DNA of 50,056 bases, taken from Candidatus Cloacimonadota bacterium (GTDB lineage Bacteria; Muiribacteriota; UBA6191). The notes under the pieces were generated by a model. The model saw only the letters and a list, made by a program, of their open reading frames with translations, had not been told where the DNA came from and made no database searches. A program made the translations under genes and the position numbers. Position 1 is the stretch's first letter, and each line of letters begins with the position of its first letter. The stretch is taken from assembly GCA_023954715.1 (NCBI GenBank), contig JAGSHD010000022.1, positions 1 through 50,056 on the forward strand. Reading direction: 5' to 3'. Positions 7,619-15,977 of the stretch are shown one piece after another.

Positions 7619-8374
7619 ATGAATATAAAAGATTTTTTACAATTGTTAAACGATGATATTGAAGACAGTTTTGGTGGTGACGAGTGGAAAGACTCCCCTT
7701 TTTCTGATGAGTTTTTTCAAAATATTAAAGAGAGCTTTTTTCCCATTGGATTGGAAATTGACTTTCTAAAAAGCCACCTCAAGCCGGGGTCTATCTTAGA
7801 TCTTGGATGTGGAAATTTTCGATTAATCGAGCATCTAAATGATGACTTTGATTGTTTAGGCTTAGATTTCTCATTTCACCCTTTAAAGTCTAAAAAAGTT
7901 CCTTGTTTGTGCGCTGATTATTCTCAGTTACCAATTAAAAAGCGATTTGATAATATATTATTATCTTTTGGTCAAATTTGTTTTTTGCAAAAAGAGCATC
8001 TTAAGACCCTTTTAGTACAACTTAAAAAGCACCTTAAAAAAGGTGGGCTAATCTATATAGACTTACCAAGCCCTAGTAACTTTCAAGATTTGGATAACTT
8101 TAACTCTTTTGAATCTTGTGATAATACTAGTCAATTTTGGGTGCGACAATACTTTCCACATAATGATACTTTTTCACAAAAACAAGTGATTGTAGATCAT
8201 CAAGGTAAGCTCATATCTAAGCTATCCTTATCCTATCAAGTTTATGCCCTGAGTGAACTTATTTTATTGTTCCAAGAATTAGGTTATACTGTGCCATATA
8301 ACGCAGAAAACTATGAAAACTCTACCATTAAGGAGACATCGCCATGGATGATCTTTCTAATATCGAAAACTTAG
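7619..8374 (+). CDS. Class I SAM-dependent methyltransferase
   Basis: The SAM-binding motif I is visible as GSILDLGCGNFRLIEHL near residues 50-66, followed by LGLDFS (motif II) and the later LLSFGQICFLQKEHLKTLL and KGGLIYIDLPSP strands of the Rossmann-like fold. The substrate is unknown. I place the start at ATG 7619 (MNIKDFLQL), which has AAGG about six bases upstream, rather than the in-frame ATG at 7577 that lacks a site. The final 31 bases overlap the next gene, whose own AAGGAG lies within this one, so the two are probably co-translated. Confidence 0.85.
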   Translation: MNIKDFLQLLNDDIEDSFGGDEWKDSPFSDEFFQNIKESFFPIGLEIDFLKSHLKPGSILDLGCGNFRLIEHLNDDFDCLGLDFSFHPLKSKKVPCLCADYSQLPIKKRFDNILLSFGQICFLQKEHLKTLLVQLKKHLKKGGLIYIDLPSPSNFQDLDNFNSFESCDNTSQFWVRQYFPHNDTFSQKQVIVDHQGKLISKLSLSYQVYALSELILLFQELGYTVPYNAENYENSTIKETSPWMIFLISKT

Positions 8375-9174
8375 AATTACAATTTTTACAAGTAAGCAAC
8401 GATCTATTATCAAAATGTAAAATTGCTGAAAACTTTATATATCAATGGTTAGAGATACTAGATGATCAATTTGATCTAAGCGAAATTTATTTTCATCTAC
8501 CTTGCTTGCAAGGACGAAAAACCTATGCTAGTAATGGAGTTTTAGAAGACCGTCACAAGTCTAAAAATGGTAATGTTTTTACTCAAGAAGCTTTAATTGA
8601 TGATTACTACTTTCATCCCATATTAAATATTGGACAAAAGTCATTTTTTAGCATCAATGAAAGCTCTATTCGAAGTAATGCCTTTAAAGTATTTAAAAAG
8701 TACATAGGATTTTATCTAGGACAAGTAGTACAAACTGATGATCTATATCGTAGAAACAAAATTTGTAACTTCAACTTAGCTATAAAAAGCTTTTTGTTAC
8801 AACCAGAATCTGTAACAGATTTATTAGAAAGCATGGCTTATTGCATGAGCAACGATCACGTATTTCTATATAATATAAAAGATAGTAAATACTACTACCA
8901 AAAAGACACTGCAAGCATTATTGAAAGTCGTCAAAACAACTTTGACTATATTATGAAACAAGCCATTGGACATCGTTATTGTTACCAAACAGAAGACTTC
9001 CATGATCAAGTAAAGTCTCTTATATTGTATCCAATATTTAACGAGTTTGATATGCCTTTTGTTTTAGGTAGTTTTTCTGAAACGAACCCGATTATTCAAA
9101 CATCTGATTTACACATGATGGCTGATTTTGCATGTGAACCTAAAATGATTGCATATTTAGATCAAACAATATAA
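8344..9174 (+). CDS. Unknown protein (276 aa), partner of the methyltransferase
   Basis: I do not recognise a family. The protein is soluble, rich in Tyr, Asn and Asp, with no signal peptide or membrane helix. Alternating predicted beta strands, such as SIRSNAFKVFKKYIGFYLGQ then KICNFNLAIKSFLLQ, hint at a GAF- or PAS-like sensory fold, but this is weak. The start (ATG 8344) has AAGGAG eight bases upstream inside the methyltransferase gene and overlaps it by 31 bases, so the two proteins probably act together. The gene ends four bases before the convergent small membrane-protein gene. Confidence 0.65.
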   Translation: MDDLSNIENLELQFLQVSNDLLSKCKIAENFIYQWLEILDDQFDLSEIYFHLPCLQGRKTYASNGVLEDRHKSKNGNVFTQEALIDDYYFHPILNIGQKSFFSINESSIRSNAFKVFKKYIGFYLGQVVQTDDLYRRNKICNFNLAIKSFLLQPESVTDLLESMAYCMSNDHVFLYNIKDSKYYYQKDTASIIESRQNNFDYIMKQAIGHRYCYQTEDFHDQVKSLILYPIFNEFDMPFVLGSFSETNPIIQTSDLHMMADFACEPKMIAYLDQTI

Positions 9175-9178
9175 TGAT

Positions 9179-9388
9179 TTATTGATAGTCACTCAATATT
9201 ATAGATAAAGACAAAATAACAAAGCTTGGTAAACAAAGACTCCAAAACTCATTTAAGTAATAACCTGCTCCAAAGACAAGTGCTCCGGTAAACAATAACA
9301 TGCTACTTAATCTTTCTAAGTGATGTAGCTTTTTTGCATTTTTCAACCACTTGAGCTTGTCTTCTTTAATTTTCACTAATTTCTTCAT
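9179..9388 (-). CDS. Small membrane protein (69 aa)
   Basis: A basic N-terminal part rich in Lys and His (MKKLVKIKEDKLKWLKNAKK) is followed by two close hydrophobic segments, SMLLFTGALVFGAGYYL and LCLPSFVILSLSIIL, which could form a membrane hairpin. No family is recognised. I chose the ATG at 9388 because AAGGGG lies six bases upstream; a longer frame to 9424 has no site. It is convergent with the gene at 8344. Confidence 0.55.
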   Translation of the reverse strand: MKKLVKIKEDKLKWLKNAKKLHHLERLSSMLLFTGALVFGAGYYLNEFWSLCLPSFVILSLSIILSDYQ

Positions 9389-9468
9389 ATAAAGCCCCTT
9401 ACTTCTAATTCCTCGCATGTACATATCGGCAAATATTACGAGAGTTTTAAAGTAGTAAAGGAGTTTTT

Positions 9469-9504
9469 ATGAATGGGAGTCATCTATACAAGTTAGAGCT
9501 ATGA
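9469..9504 (+). CDS. Possible 11-codon leader peptide followed by a hairpin
   Basis: AAAGGAG stands six bases before ATG, and the frame reads MNGSHLYKLEL then stops. The end of this frame forms the left arm of a bulged 8-bp stem (AGTTAG-AG-CT paired with AGCTAACT, about 9491-9516). There is no U tract, and the next + strand gene is 800 bases away, so a leader-peptide attenuator is only a suggestion. The good ribosome-binding site may be chance. Confidence 0.2.
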   Translation: MNGSHLYKLEL

Positions 9505-9658
9505 TATAAGCTAACTCTAAAGACATTTAAAGGATAAATTTGATAGAAAGGTATAGTCTGAATAATTTGTACAATTTTTAATAATGTAAGTAGAAAGTTT
9601 ACTATAAAAAACACTTAGTCAAACGATGTCAAACATAAACTATATAAAGTTTATAGAC

Positions 9659-9688
9659 AAAAAAAAATCCCGCCATTGCTGACGGGAT
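9659..9688 (-). terminator. Rho-independent terminator of the 53-aa gene
   Basis: On the minus strand the stem ATCCCG/CGGGAT (9688-9683 with 9672-9667) closes a 10-base loop and runs straight into nine T residues. It lies 12 bases after the stop of the gene at 9700-9861. This is a textbook intrinsic terminator. Confidence 0.85.
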
Positions 9689-9699
9689 AGAGATTAGTC

Positions 9700-9861
9700 T
9701 TACGCAGAAAATTTAGGCATTAACTTAATAGCCTCTGAGTTCAATTCCAAGTATTTTGCCTCGCTGATGTATTTTTCGCCACCCTCAACGCTTACCAAGA
9801 ACCACTTTTCACCTGTGTAGTAATTCGTTACTACATCTCTTGATACAAGATTAGTACCCAT
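9700..9861 (-). CDS. Small conserved-looking protein of unknown function (53 aa)
   Basis: Reading from ATG 9861, the protein starts MGTNLVSRDVVTNYYTGEKW, continues through FLVSVEGGEKYISEAKYLEL and ends KLMPKFSA. It looks like a small beta-rich soluble domain with no Cys and no membrane helix. Support for a real gene comes from AAAGG seven bases upstream of the start, its own intrinsic terminator 12 bases after the stop, and coding-like base composition that is less AT-rich than its flanks. A dedicated promoter-to-terminator unit suggests high expression. I know no family for it. Confidence 0.75.
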   Translation of the reverse strand: MGTNLVSRDVVTNYYTGEKWFLVSVEGGEKYISEAKYLELNSEAIKLMPKFSA

Positions 9862-10301
9862 ATTAGCAACCTTTCTGTCTAGACGAGCAATGAAAAAATC
9901 ATCACTCTAAATGCAAACCTAAATTTTCTATCGAATAATTTTGAATATTTTTAAATGGAAATAGTGAAAGAAAATCACTTAATTTCATGAAATTAGTGTA
10001 GGGGTTTTTTGATAATAATTCAAGACAAATTTTTGTCGAATTTGTTTGTTTTTGTTTGAATTTGGCTATAGTAATACACTTATGGTGTATAAATATCTTT
10101 TTTGTCGGGGGAATTTTTTGGTACATCTCATGTTTTCGCAAAACAAAAATGTGTGGATATGTTGTATAAAATAATTGAACAAAAGTAAAGATAAAAGTGC
10201 ATCAATGCTAAAAAAAAAATCAATTCGTGTAGAACTATATTAAAATCATTCACTTTGTACGAAAGATAGGTATATCAATACAGAAACAAGTACAAAAACC
10301 T
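9862..10301. other. AT-rich intergenic region
   Basis: It separates the divergent 53-aa and SEL1 genes. A possible + strand promoter reads TTGTTT, 17 bases, TACACT around 10045-10075. A 79-codon minus frame (9902-10141) has no ribosome-binding site and unusual composition, so I do not call it. A TTGTAC/GTACAA inverted pair flanks about 30 bases shortly before the SEL1 start. Nothing else is apparent. Confidence 0.4.
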
Positions 10302-12092
10302 ATGAAGTTACCTCATTTTCTACAAATTTTAGCGTTTTTTTGCCTCTTTTCTTTAACTAGTTTCGCACTAGAAGCGAAAAGGAGTGGAACATTTTTTGAG
10401 TCGCCCAATCAATGGCAAGCAGATAAAGACCAGTGGATTACCCATACTCTTGATCTTTTAATTCGAAACAAAATTCAAAAAAATCGAAATATTAATAACG
10501 ATGCTAAAGACTCTCACCCTTTCACCCAAAATCAAATTCAAATTTTTATTCAACAAGCAAGGCAAAACAAAACAAACTCCCAGTTAATTTTTGGACTTTT
10601 TCACCTTTTTGGTATACAGAGACCTCAAAATACGAAACAAGCATTATATTGGATAAAAAAAGCATCAAAGGGACTTAATCCAGAGAGCTATCTTTTTTTA
10701 AACCTCCTAAACAAATATCATAAAGTAAATACCAATCAAGAATATGAAAACTATTTACGCTATATAGAGCTTATAGATGAACCATCTGCTGTTCATGGCT
10801 ACGTATACCTTCAATTAGGAACTATGAACCTATTAGGAGAAGGTACCACCCAAAATGAAAAACTGGCTATTGATTATTTAATAAAAGCAGATTCTAAAGG
10901 ATCGCATCGAGCTTCTTACTACCTTGCCATGTTATATCTAGATGGATCAGAAACAACACCTATGGATAAAAACAAAGCACTCCAATGGTTGAAAAAAGCT
11001 AGTAAATATCAAAACCCTTCTGCTTGCTATCATTTAGCTAAATTTTTTGAGAAAGGGGATTTACTTCCACGAGATCAAAGTGCAGCCCTAGAGCTTTATA
11101 AAATAGCCTCTAAAAATAATCACGCCAAAGCCAAGTATCGCTTATCACAAATATACAAAGAAGGGCGAGTTGTAAAATATGACTCCCAAAAATATTTAAA
11201 GTACCTACAACAGTCTGCTGATTTAGGTGAACTCCATGCCATTTATGATTTAGCAAAACTATATCTCTTTGGTGAGAAGATACTTAGTAAAGATGCTACA
11301 TTAGCAAAAAAGTATTTGATAAAAGCAGCAGAAAAAAAACACAAAGAGTCGCGAAAGCTTTTGGCAAGCCTCTATCTAGAAATTAAACTGTACTCCAAAG
11401 CCTATGAATGGTTTGAACAACTAGCTCTAGAAAATGATACAGACTCACTATATATCTGTGGAAAAATGCTTTTAGATGGTATTGGAGTCCAAAATAACCA
11501 TCAAAAATTTCTACTTTTTTTAAAGCAAGCCTCCCTTCAAAAACATCCAAAAGCCTGTACTTTATATGCAAAAATACTTTACCAAGAGGCTAGTGATGAA
11601 GAAGATATATCACTCTATCAAGATGCATTCTATTGGATGATGCAAGCTGCAAAACTAAATCAAGTGGAGGCACAGTATCAACTTGCCGTGTTTTATTCAA
11701 AAGGCATAGGGACAGTAATTAATAAGCAACAAGCCTATTATTGGTACAAAAAAGCAGCCAGTCAAAATCATGTAAACTCTCATATTATATTAGCATCTAT
11801 GCTTATGGCAGGAGAAGGGCACGAAGCCAATTCCCAAATGGCCATCCATCATTACAAACAAGCTGCACTTCTTAACGACCGAGATGCACAAGTGATTCTA
11901 TATAAATTATTTTCACAAGGTGATCTGATCACTCAAGATCTAATCGAAGCTTACGCTTGGTTAAATATCATTAATGCCTATACACACGAGTTCCATGGTC
12001 GATTGCAAGAGCTACAAAATGAAATGTCTGCAAAAAGTTTAACCTTAGCACAAAACTTGTCCTTGCAATACCTTCATACAATCCAAAAATAA
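10302..12092 (+). CDS. Secreted SEL1-like (TPR-related) repeat protein
   Basis: A signal peptide (MKLPHFLQILAFFCLFSLTSFA) is followed by ten or more Sel1-like repeats of 34-38 residues. Units such as ASYYLAMLYLDG then ALQWLKKAS, and AQYQLAVFYSKG then AYYWYKKAA, carry the pattern of small residues, G at the turn and a closing A-x-W-x-x-K-A. Such solenoids are protein-protein interaction scaffolds found in periplasmic signalling, division and host-interaction proteins. No enzyme domain is visible. The gene stands alone ahead of argS, with a hairpin after its stop. Confidence 0.88.
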   Translation: MKLPHFLQILAFFCLFSLTSFALEAKRSGTFFESPNQWQADKDQWITHTLDLLIRNKIQKNRNINNDAKDSHPFTQNQIQIFIQQARQNKTNSQLIFGLFHLFGIQRPQNTKQALYWIKKASKGLNPESYLFLNLLNKYHKVNTNQEYENYLRYIELIDEPSAVHGYVYLQLGTMNLLGEGTTQNEKLAIDYLIKADSKGSHRASYYLAMLYLDGSETTPMDKNKALQWLKKASKYQNPSACYHLAKFFEKGDLLPRDQSAALELYKIASKNNHAKAKYRLSQIYKEGRVVKYDSQKYLKYLQQSADLGELHAIYDLAKLYLFGEKILSKDATLAKKYLIKAAEKKHKESRKLLASLYLEIKLYSKAYEWFEQLALENDTDSLYICGKMLLDGIGVQNNHQKFLLFLKQASLQKHPKACTLYAKILYQEASDEEDISLYQDAFYWMMQAAKLNQVEAQYQLAVFYSKGIGTVINKQQAYYWYKKAASQNHVNSHIILASMLMAGEGHEANSQMAIHHYKQAALLNDRDAQVILYKLFSQGDLITQDLIEAYAWLNIINAYTHEFHGRLQELQNEMSAKSLTLAQNLSLQYLHTIQK

Positions 12093-12102
12093 CCCACATT
12101 AT

Positions 12103-12127
12103 CTTTGTTCAACAACAATGAACAAAG
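12103..12127 (+). terminator. Likely intrinsic terminator after the SEL1 gene
   Basis: CTTTGTTCA (12103-12111) pairs perfectly with TGAACAAAG (12119-12127) around a 7-base loop, and AGTTTCTCT follows. The stem is good but the T tract is interrupted, so termination may be only partial. Confidence 0.5.
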
Positions 12128-12318
12128 AGTTTCTCTAGTACATAAGTTTATATTTTCCTGGCCGTTTTGTATGGTAAGGCCACCTCATTTATGATGTTTG
12201 AACATGAACCTTTTATAGAAAGTTTCCTGTTTTTCAGCTATTATCAAGCCTCAAAATCTATATTCATTTCATCTATAGATTGGCTATGTACAAATCCCAA
12301 AGTCTACCAGGAGATCGA

Positions 12319-14049
12319 ATGATCCTAGATCTAATTCATAATGAAGTTAAAAAGGCCCTTACACAAATTGAAAATACCGACTCATCTAAGTTAGACATTG
12401 TTGTTGCAACAAATAATAAGTTTGGTGACTTTCAAACGAATGTAGCTCTTCAGCATGCAAAAATACTAAGAAAAAAACCTCTAGATATTGCCCAAGACAT
12501 AGCAGATCGATTGCAATCTAGTCCATTATTTTCTAAGGTTGAAATAGCCAACCCTGGGTTTATCAACATATCAATTGATACCCAAACAATTAACTCATTA
12601 TTAACTGATATGAGTTCTTGCCAGTACAATGGTATCTCCCAAACAAAGTCAAACGAAACTATTATTATTGATTACTCTAGCCCAAATGTAGCCAAAACTA
12701 TGCATGTGGCCCACCTAAGATCGACTATAATAGGGGATGCCTTGAAAAGAATATACAAAGCTTGTGGTTACAATGCTTTAGGGGATAATCATATTGGAGA
12801 TTGGGGTACACAATTTGGTAAGATTTTATACGCTTACAAAAACTTTGAACATCCAACAGACATTGAAAAAGACTCAGTAGCGATGCTTGAGAAAATTTAT
12901 CAAGAGTTTACTCAAAAAGCAGAAGAAGACAGTACTTTAGATGATTATGCTCGACAAGAGCTAGTATCTTTACAAAAAAAAGAAGAGCCAAACTACTCTC
13001 TTTGGAAAAAATTTATCAGTATCTCTTTAAAGGAGTTTCATAGAGTTTATAAAAGATTAGACATCACTTTTGACATGGAAAACGGTGAATCCTTTTATAA
13101 CGATAACTTACAAGGAATCATCGATCAACTTCAAAGCAAAAAACTATGCCAAGAGTCAAAAGGTGCTCAGGTAGTATTTTTCGAAGATGATAAATATCCT
13201 CCTTGTTTGGTTCAAAAAAATGATGGTAGTTTTTTATACGCTACAACAGATTTAGCAACCGTGTTTCACCGCCAAAACAAACTCAATGCAAATAAAGCTA
13301 TCTATGTAACAGACAATCGTCAAAAATTACATTTTCAACAATTTTTTCATATTTCTGAGTTAATGGGTAAAGATTATGAGCTCGAACATGTGATGTTTGG
13401 TCTCATGAAATTTGGTGAAGGTACAGTAATGTCCACAAGAAAAGGAGCTGTTATCAGCTTGCAATTCTTGTTGGATGAAGCCGAAAAACGCGCCTTTGAT
13501 GTTATCTTAGATAGAGATTATTCAGAAGAAGAAAAGAAAGAAATAGCTAGAGTTGTTGGTATTGGTGCCATCAAATATCAAGACCTTTCTCAAAACCCAA
13601 TGACAGATATCACTTTTACTTGGGAGAAAGCACTCAATTTAGAAGGAAACTCCGCCCCCTATCTACAGTATGCTTATGCTAGAGCACAAAGTATTCATCG
13701 AAAGTTTGTTGAAACCTTTCCAGATCATGATCTTAAATCCTCTAAATATTGCATTGATTTTGTAGATGGAGGTTCTTCTAAAGAAACAATAGAAAAAGAA
13801 CTAGCCTTACATATATTAATGTATGGTCATGCCGTACATCATGCAAAAAATCAGAATAAACCAAACCTAATTGCAGACTATTTATATCAACTATCATCAA
13901 AGTTTTCGTCCTTTTATAATCAGGTTCCTATCCTAAAAGAAGAGAGTCAATCCAAACGAGGTTCTTTAATTTTATTAAGCGATTTATGCGCTAAGACTCT
14001 TAAAGATGGTTTAAACTTACTTGGGATCGAAACCCTTGAAAGAATGTAG
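12319..14049 (+). CDS. argS: Arginyl-tRNA synthetase
   Basis: This class I aminoacyl-tRNA synthetase charges tRNA-Arg in the cytosol. The N-terminal Add-1 domain (about 1-100) precedes the catalytic domain with a HIGH-type HVAH in SSPNVAKTMHVAHLRSTIIGD (near residue 130) and the family's MSTRKG, KMSKS-equivalent, near 371. DALRs-type anticodon binding follows, with the expected YLQYAYAR segment. Its 576 aa match the usual length. I moved the start to ATG 12319, which has AGGAG five bases upstream; a longer frame begins with TTG at 12280. Confidence 0.97.
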   Translation: MILDLIHNEVKKALTQIENTDSSKLDIVVATNNKFGDFQTNVALQHAKILRKKPLDIAQDIADRLQSSPLFSKVEIANPGFINISIDTQTINSLLTDMSSCQYNGISQTKSNETIIIDYSSPNVAKTMHVAHLRSTIIGDALKRIYKACGYNALGDNHIGDWGTQFGKILYAYKNFEHPTDIEKDSVAMLEKIYQEFTQKAEEDSTLDDYARQELVSLQKKEEPNYSLWKKFISISLKEFHRVYKRLDITFDMENGESFYNDNLQGIIDQLQSKKLCQESKGAQVVFFEDDKYPPCLVQKNDGSFLYATTDLATVFHRQNKLNANKAIYVTDNRQKLHFQQFFHISELMGKDYELEHVMFGLMKFGEGTVMSTRKGAVISLQFLLDEAEKRAFDVILDRDYSEEEKKEIARVVGIGAIKYQDLSQNPMTDITFTWEKALNLEGNSAPYLQYAYARAQSIHRKFVETFPDHDLKSSKYCIDFVDGGSSKETIEKELALHILMYGHAVHHAKNQNKPNLIADYLYQLSSKFSSFYNQVPILKEESQSKRGSLILLSDLCAKTLKDGLNLLGIETLERM

Positions 14050-14088
14050 TTTTATTTTGTAGAGGTTTCTTTGATTCTAGGAGTTAAA

Positions 14089-15018
14089 ATGAAGCAGCTT
14101 ATAAAGGTTTCTGGAATCTCATTTTCAAAAAACCATCAATTAAGACAACGTTTATTAGAGAGTTTTCCTAATAGTATCTTTACTGACTCTAAGACAAACC
14201 TTAATCCAAAGCAGTTAATCAACTTTTACAAGGGTGCTGATGCCATCATTGTAGGCACAGAAAATATTAACCAAAACGTTTGTGAAAACTCAACTCATAT
14301 AAAAGCACTTTCTAAATATGGTGTTGGCACAGATAATTTAGATTTTAACGCCCTTTTAAGCCATCACATTGATGTTCTTTTAAATCCGGGTACCAATCGT
14401 ATATCGGTAGCTGAGTTGTCTCTAAGTTTAATCCTAGGCCTTATGCACAATGTCTTTCAAAAAGGGGTCTTGCTCAAAAAAGGGGTTTGGGAAAAAAACG
14501 GTGGGGTACAACTATTTCAAAAAAAAGTAGGGATTATAGGTTATGGACATGTGGGACAAACTCTACATCAGTTTTTGAAACCATTTCAATGTGATGTATA
14601 CGTAAACGATATAAAGAATCTTAAAGATTTATCTCTTCAGAACAAGTTTTCCATTGCAACCAAACAAGAGATATATCAAGAGTGTGATGTAATCTCCTTA
14701 CATATACCACTCGATCCTAAAACCAAAAACTTAATCAACCAAGAAACTCTATCTAAAATGAAGTCAAATGCCATTTTAATTAATACTGCTAGAGGACAAT
14801 TAGTTGATATGAGTGCTTTAAAATATGCACTAAAAACAAATATTATAGCTGGAGCTGGTTTGGATGTATTTCCACAAGAGCCACCTCAAGATAGGGACTT
14901 TTTAGCACTAGAAAACTTAATGGTGACACCACATATTGGTGGAAATACTAAAGAAGCACAGTGGAATATGGGCCTAGCTGCGATCACTCAATTAGAAAAA
15001 TACTTTAATCTACAATAA
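14089..15018 (+). CDS. D-isomer-specific 2-hydroxyacid dehydrogenase (SerA-like)
   Basis: This 309-aa NAD-dependent oxidoreductase has the nucleotide-binding GIIGYGHVGQTL near residue 150, catalytic Arg in NTARGQLVD, Glu in DVFPQEP and His in TPHIGGNT. It lacks the C-terminal ACT domain of full-length phosphoglycerate dehydrogenase. The short form could act on 3-phosphoglycerate, glyoxylate or another 2-keto acid, and the substrate is not decided by the sequence. ATG 14089 has TAGGAG five bases upstream, better than TTG 14071. The 3' end overlaps the convergent membrane-protein gene by nine bases. Confidence 0.88.
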   Translation: MKQLIKVSGISFSKNHQLRQRLLESFPNSIFTDSKTNLNPKQLINFYKGADAIIVGTENINQNVCENSTHIKALSKYGVGTDNLDFNALLSHHIDVLLNPGTNRISVAELSLSLILGLMHNVFQKGVLLKKGVWEKNGGVQLFQKKVGIIGYGHVGQTLHQFLKPFQCDVYVNDIKNLKDLSLQNKFSIATKQEIYQECDVISLHIPLDPKTKNLINQETLSKMKSNAILINTARGQLVDMSALKYALKTNIIAGAGLDVFPQEPPQDRDFLALENLMVTPHIGGNTKEAQWNMGLAAITQLEKYFNLQ

Positions 15019-15708
15019 CTGATCTACGATATGTTCTTCAAGGTTTTTGATATAGCGAATCAAACTCTTGACCATAGCATCTTCTTTGGCTGGATCACCA
15101 GCGCCACCACCGGCAAAAACTTGTTTCTTTAGGTTTGATACAGAGTTATCTATATTTTCTTGTACATCCACCATGACAACTACAGCACAACCACAATAAT
15201 GTAATTGTTGCTTAATATCCTCATCTTCATTACTCTCTTCTAAAGCTTTTTCTAATACGGCTTTTCTGGATGTGAGACTCTTAACTAAACTTTCAATATC
15301 TAGAATCATTTTTAAACAAAAAAAGTCCAAGACAATCTGACTATCTACTGGTCTTTTCTTAAGCTTTTCTTCTTCAGTGCCTTTAAATTTAGCCTTACGT
15401 TTTTCAGCATCTGCTAGGCTTCTTTTAGACTCGTACATTAAAACGCAAGAAACACCAAATACAATAATCCCAACTAAAATTGTAGCAAAAATAAATAAAG
15501 AGACTATTGAAAAAGCTATACCAACTTTACCAATATTAATAGCGATTTTAGTAAAGTAAATCTCTTTTTCAATCATATTACTTACGTCATTATGACGCCA
15601 CATTCGCTCCGTCTTCTTATCAAGCTCTGTGTTATAATATGTATAATAAGATGTAACCCAGTCTTTTTCGACAAAGGTTTTTACTATATCTTGTGATGTC
15701 TGGTCCAT
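15010..15708 (-). CDS. Membrane protein of unknown function with a transmembrane hairpin
   Basis: This 232-aa protein has a hydrophilic N-terminus with several Tyr and Trp residues (about 1-50), two adjacent transmembrane segments (about 55-90: IGKVGIAFSIVSLFIFATIL then VGIIVFGVSCVLMY), then a charged helical C-terminal region with Lys/Glu-rich stretches and ALEESNEDEDIKQQL. A Gly-rich AGGGAGDPAKED loop lies near the end. I recognise no family. The gene is a single unit, tail-to-tail with the dehydrogenase. Confidence 0.65.
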   Translation of the reverse strand: MDQTSQDIVKTFVEKDWVTSYYTYYNTELDKKTERMWRHNDVSNMIEKEIYFTKIAINIGKVGIAFSIVSLFIFATILVGIIVFGVSCVLMYESKRSLADAEKRKAKFKGTEEEKLKKRPVDSQIVLDFFCLKMILDIESLVKSLTSRKAVLEKALEESNEDEDIKQQLHYCGCAVVVMVDVQENIDNSVSNLKKQVFAGGGAGDPAKEDAMVKSLIRYIKNLEEHIVDQLL

Positions 15709-15977
15709 AGTTAACTTTTATTTGTAGTGTAAGTTTATACATGAAGTATATCGAACTTTAACTGTTTTGTGAATAGGATTATTGCACATTCCAAAATCTA
15801 ATTGGTTTATGCTGTAAGATTTGGTAATTGCTTCACTACATAAATACTCATCCATAATTAGTTTTCTCGTTATATGGATAACCAAAAGGCTTACAAAGCT
15901 TTATCAAAAATACGTTTTTAAATTAGATATATCAACCTAATACAGTAAAATCATTTACATTTGGTTTAACAGCTCCA

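Noticed and set aside
9902..10141. 79-codon minus-strand ORF
   Set aside because: No ribosome-binding site, unusual basic/AT-driven composition, and it lies in the promoter region between divergent genes.
12280..12318. TTG start for argS
   Set aside because: ATG 12319 has AGGAG at the right distance and fits the family N-terminus.
14071..14088. TTG start for the 2-hydroxyacid dehydrogenase
   Set aside because: The ATG at 14089 has a good TAGGAG site; the TTG has none.
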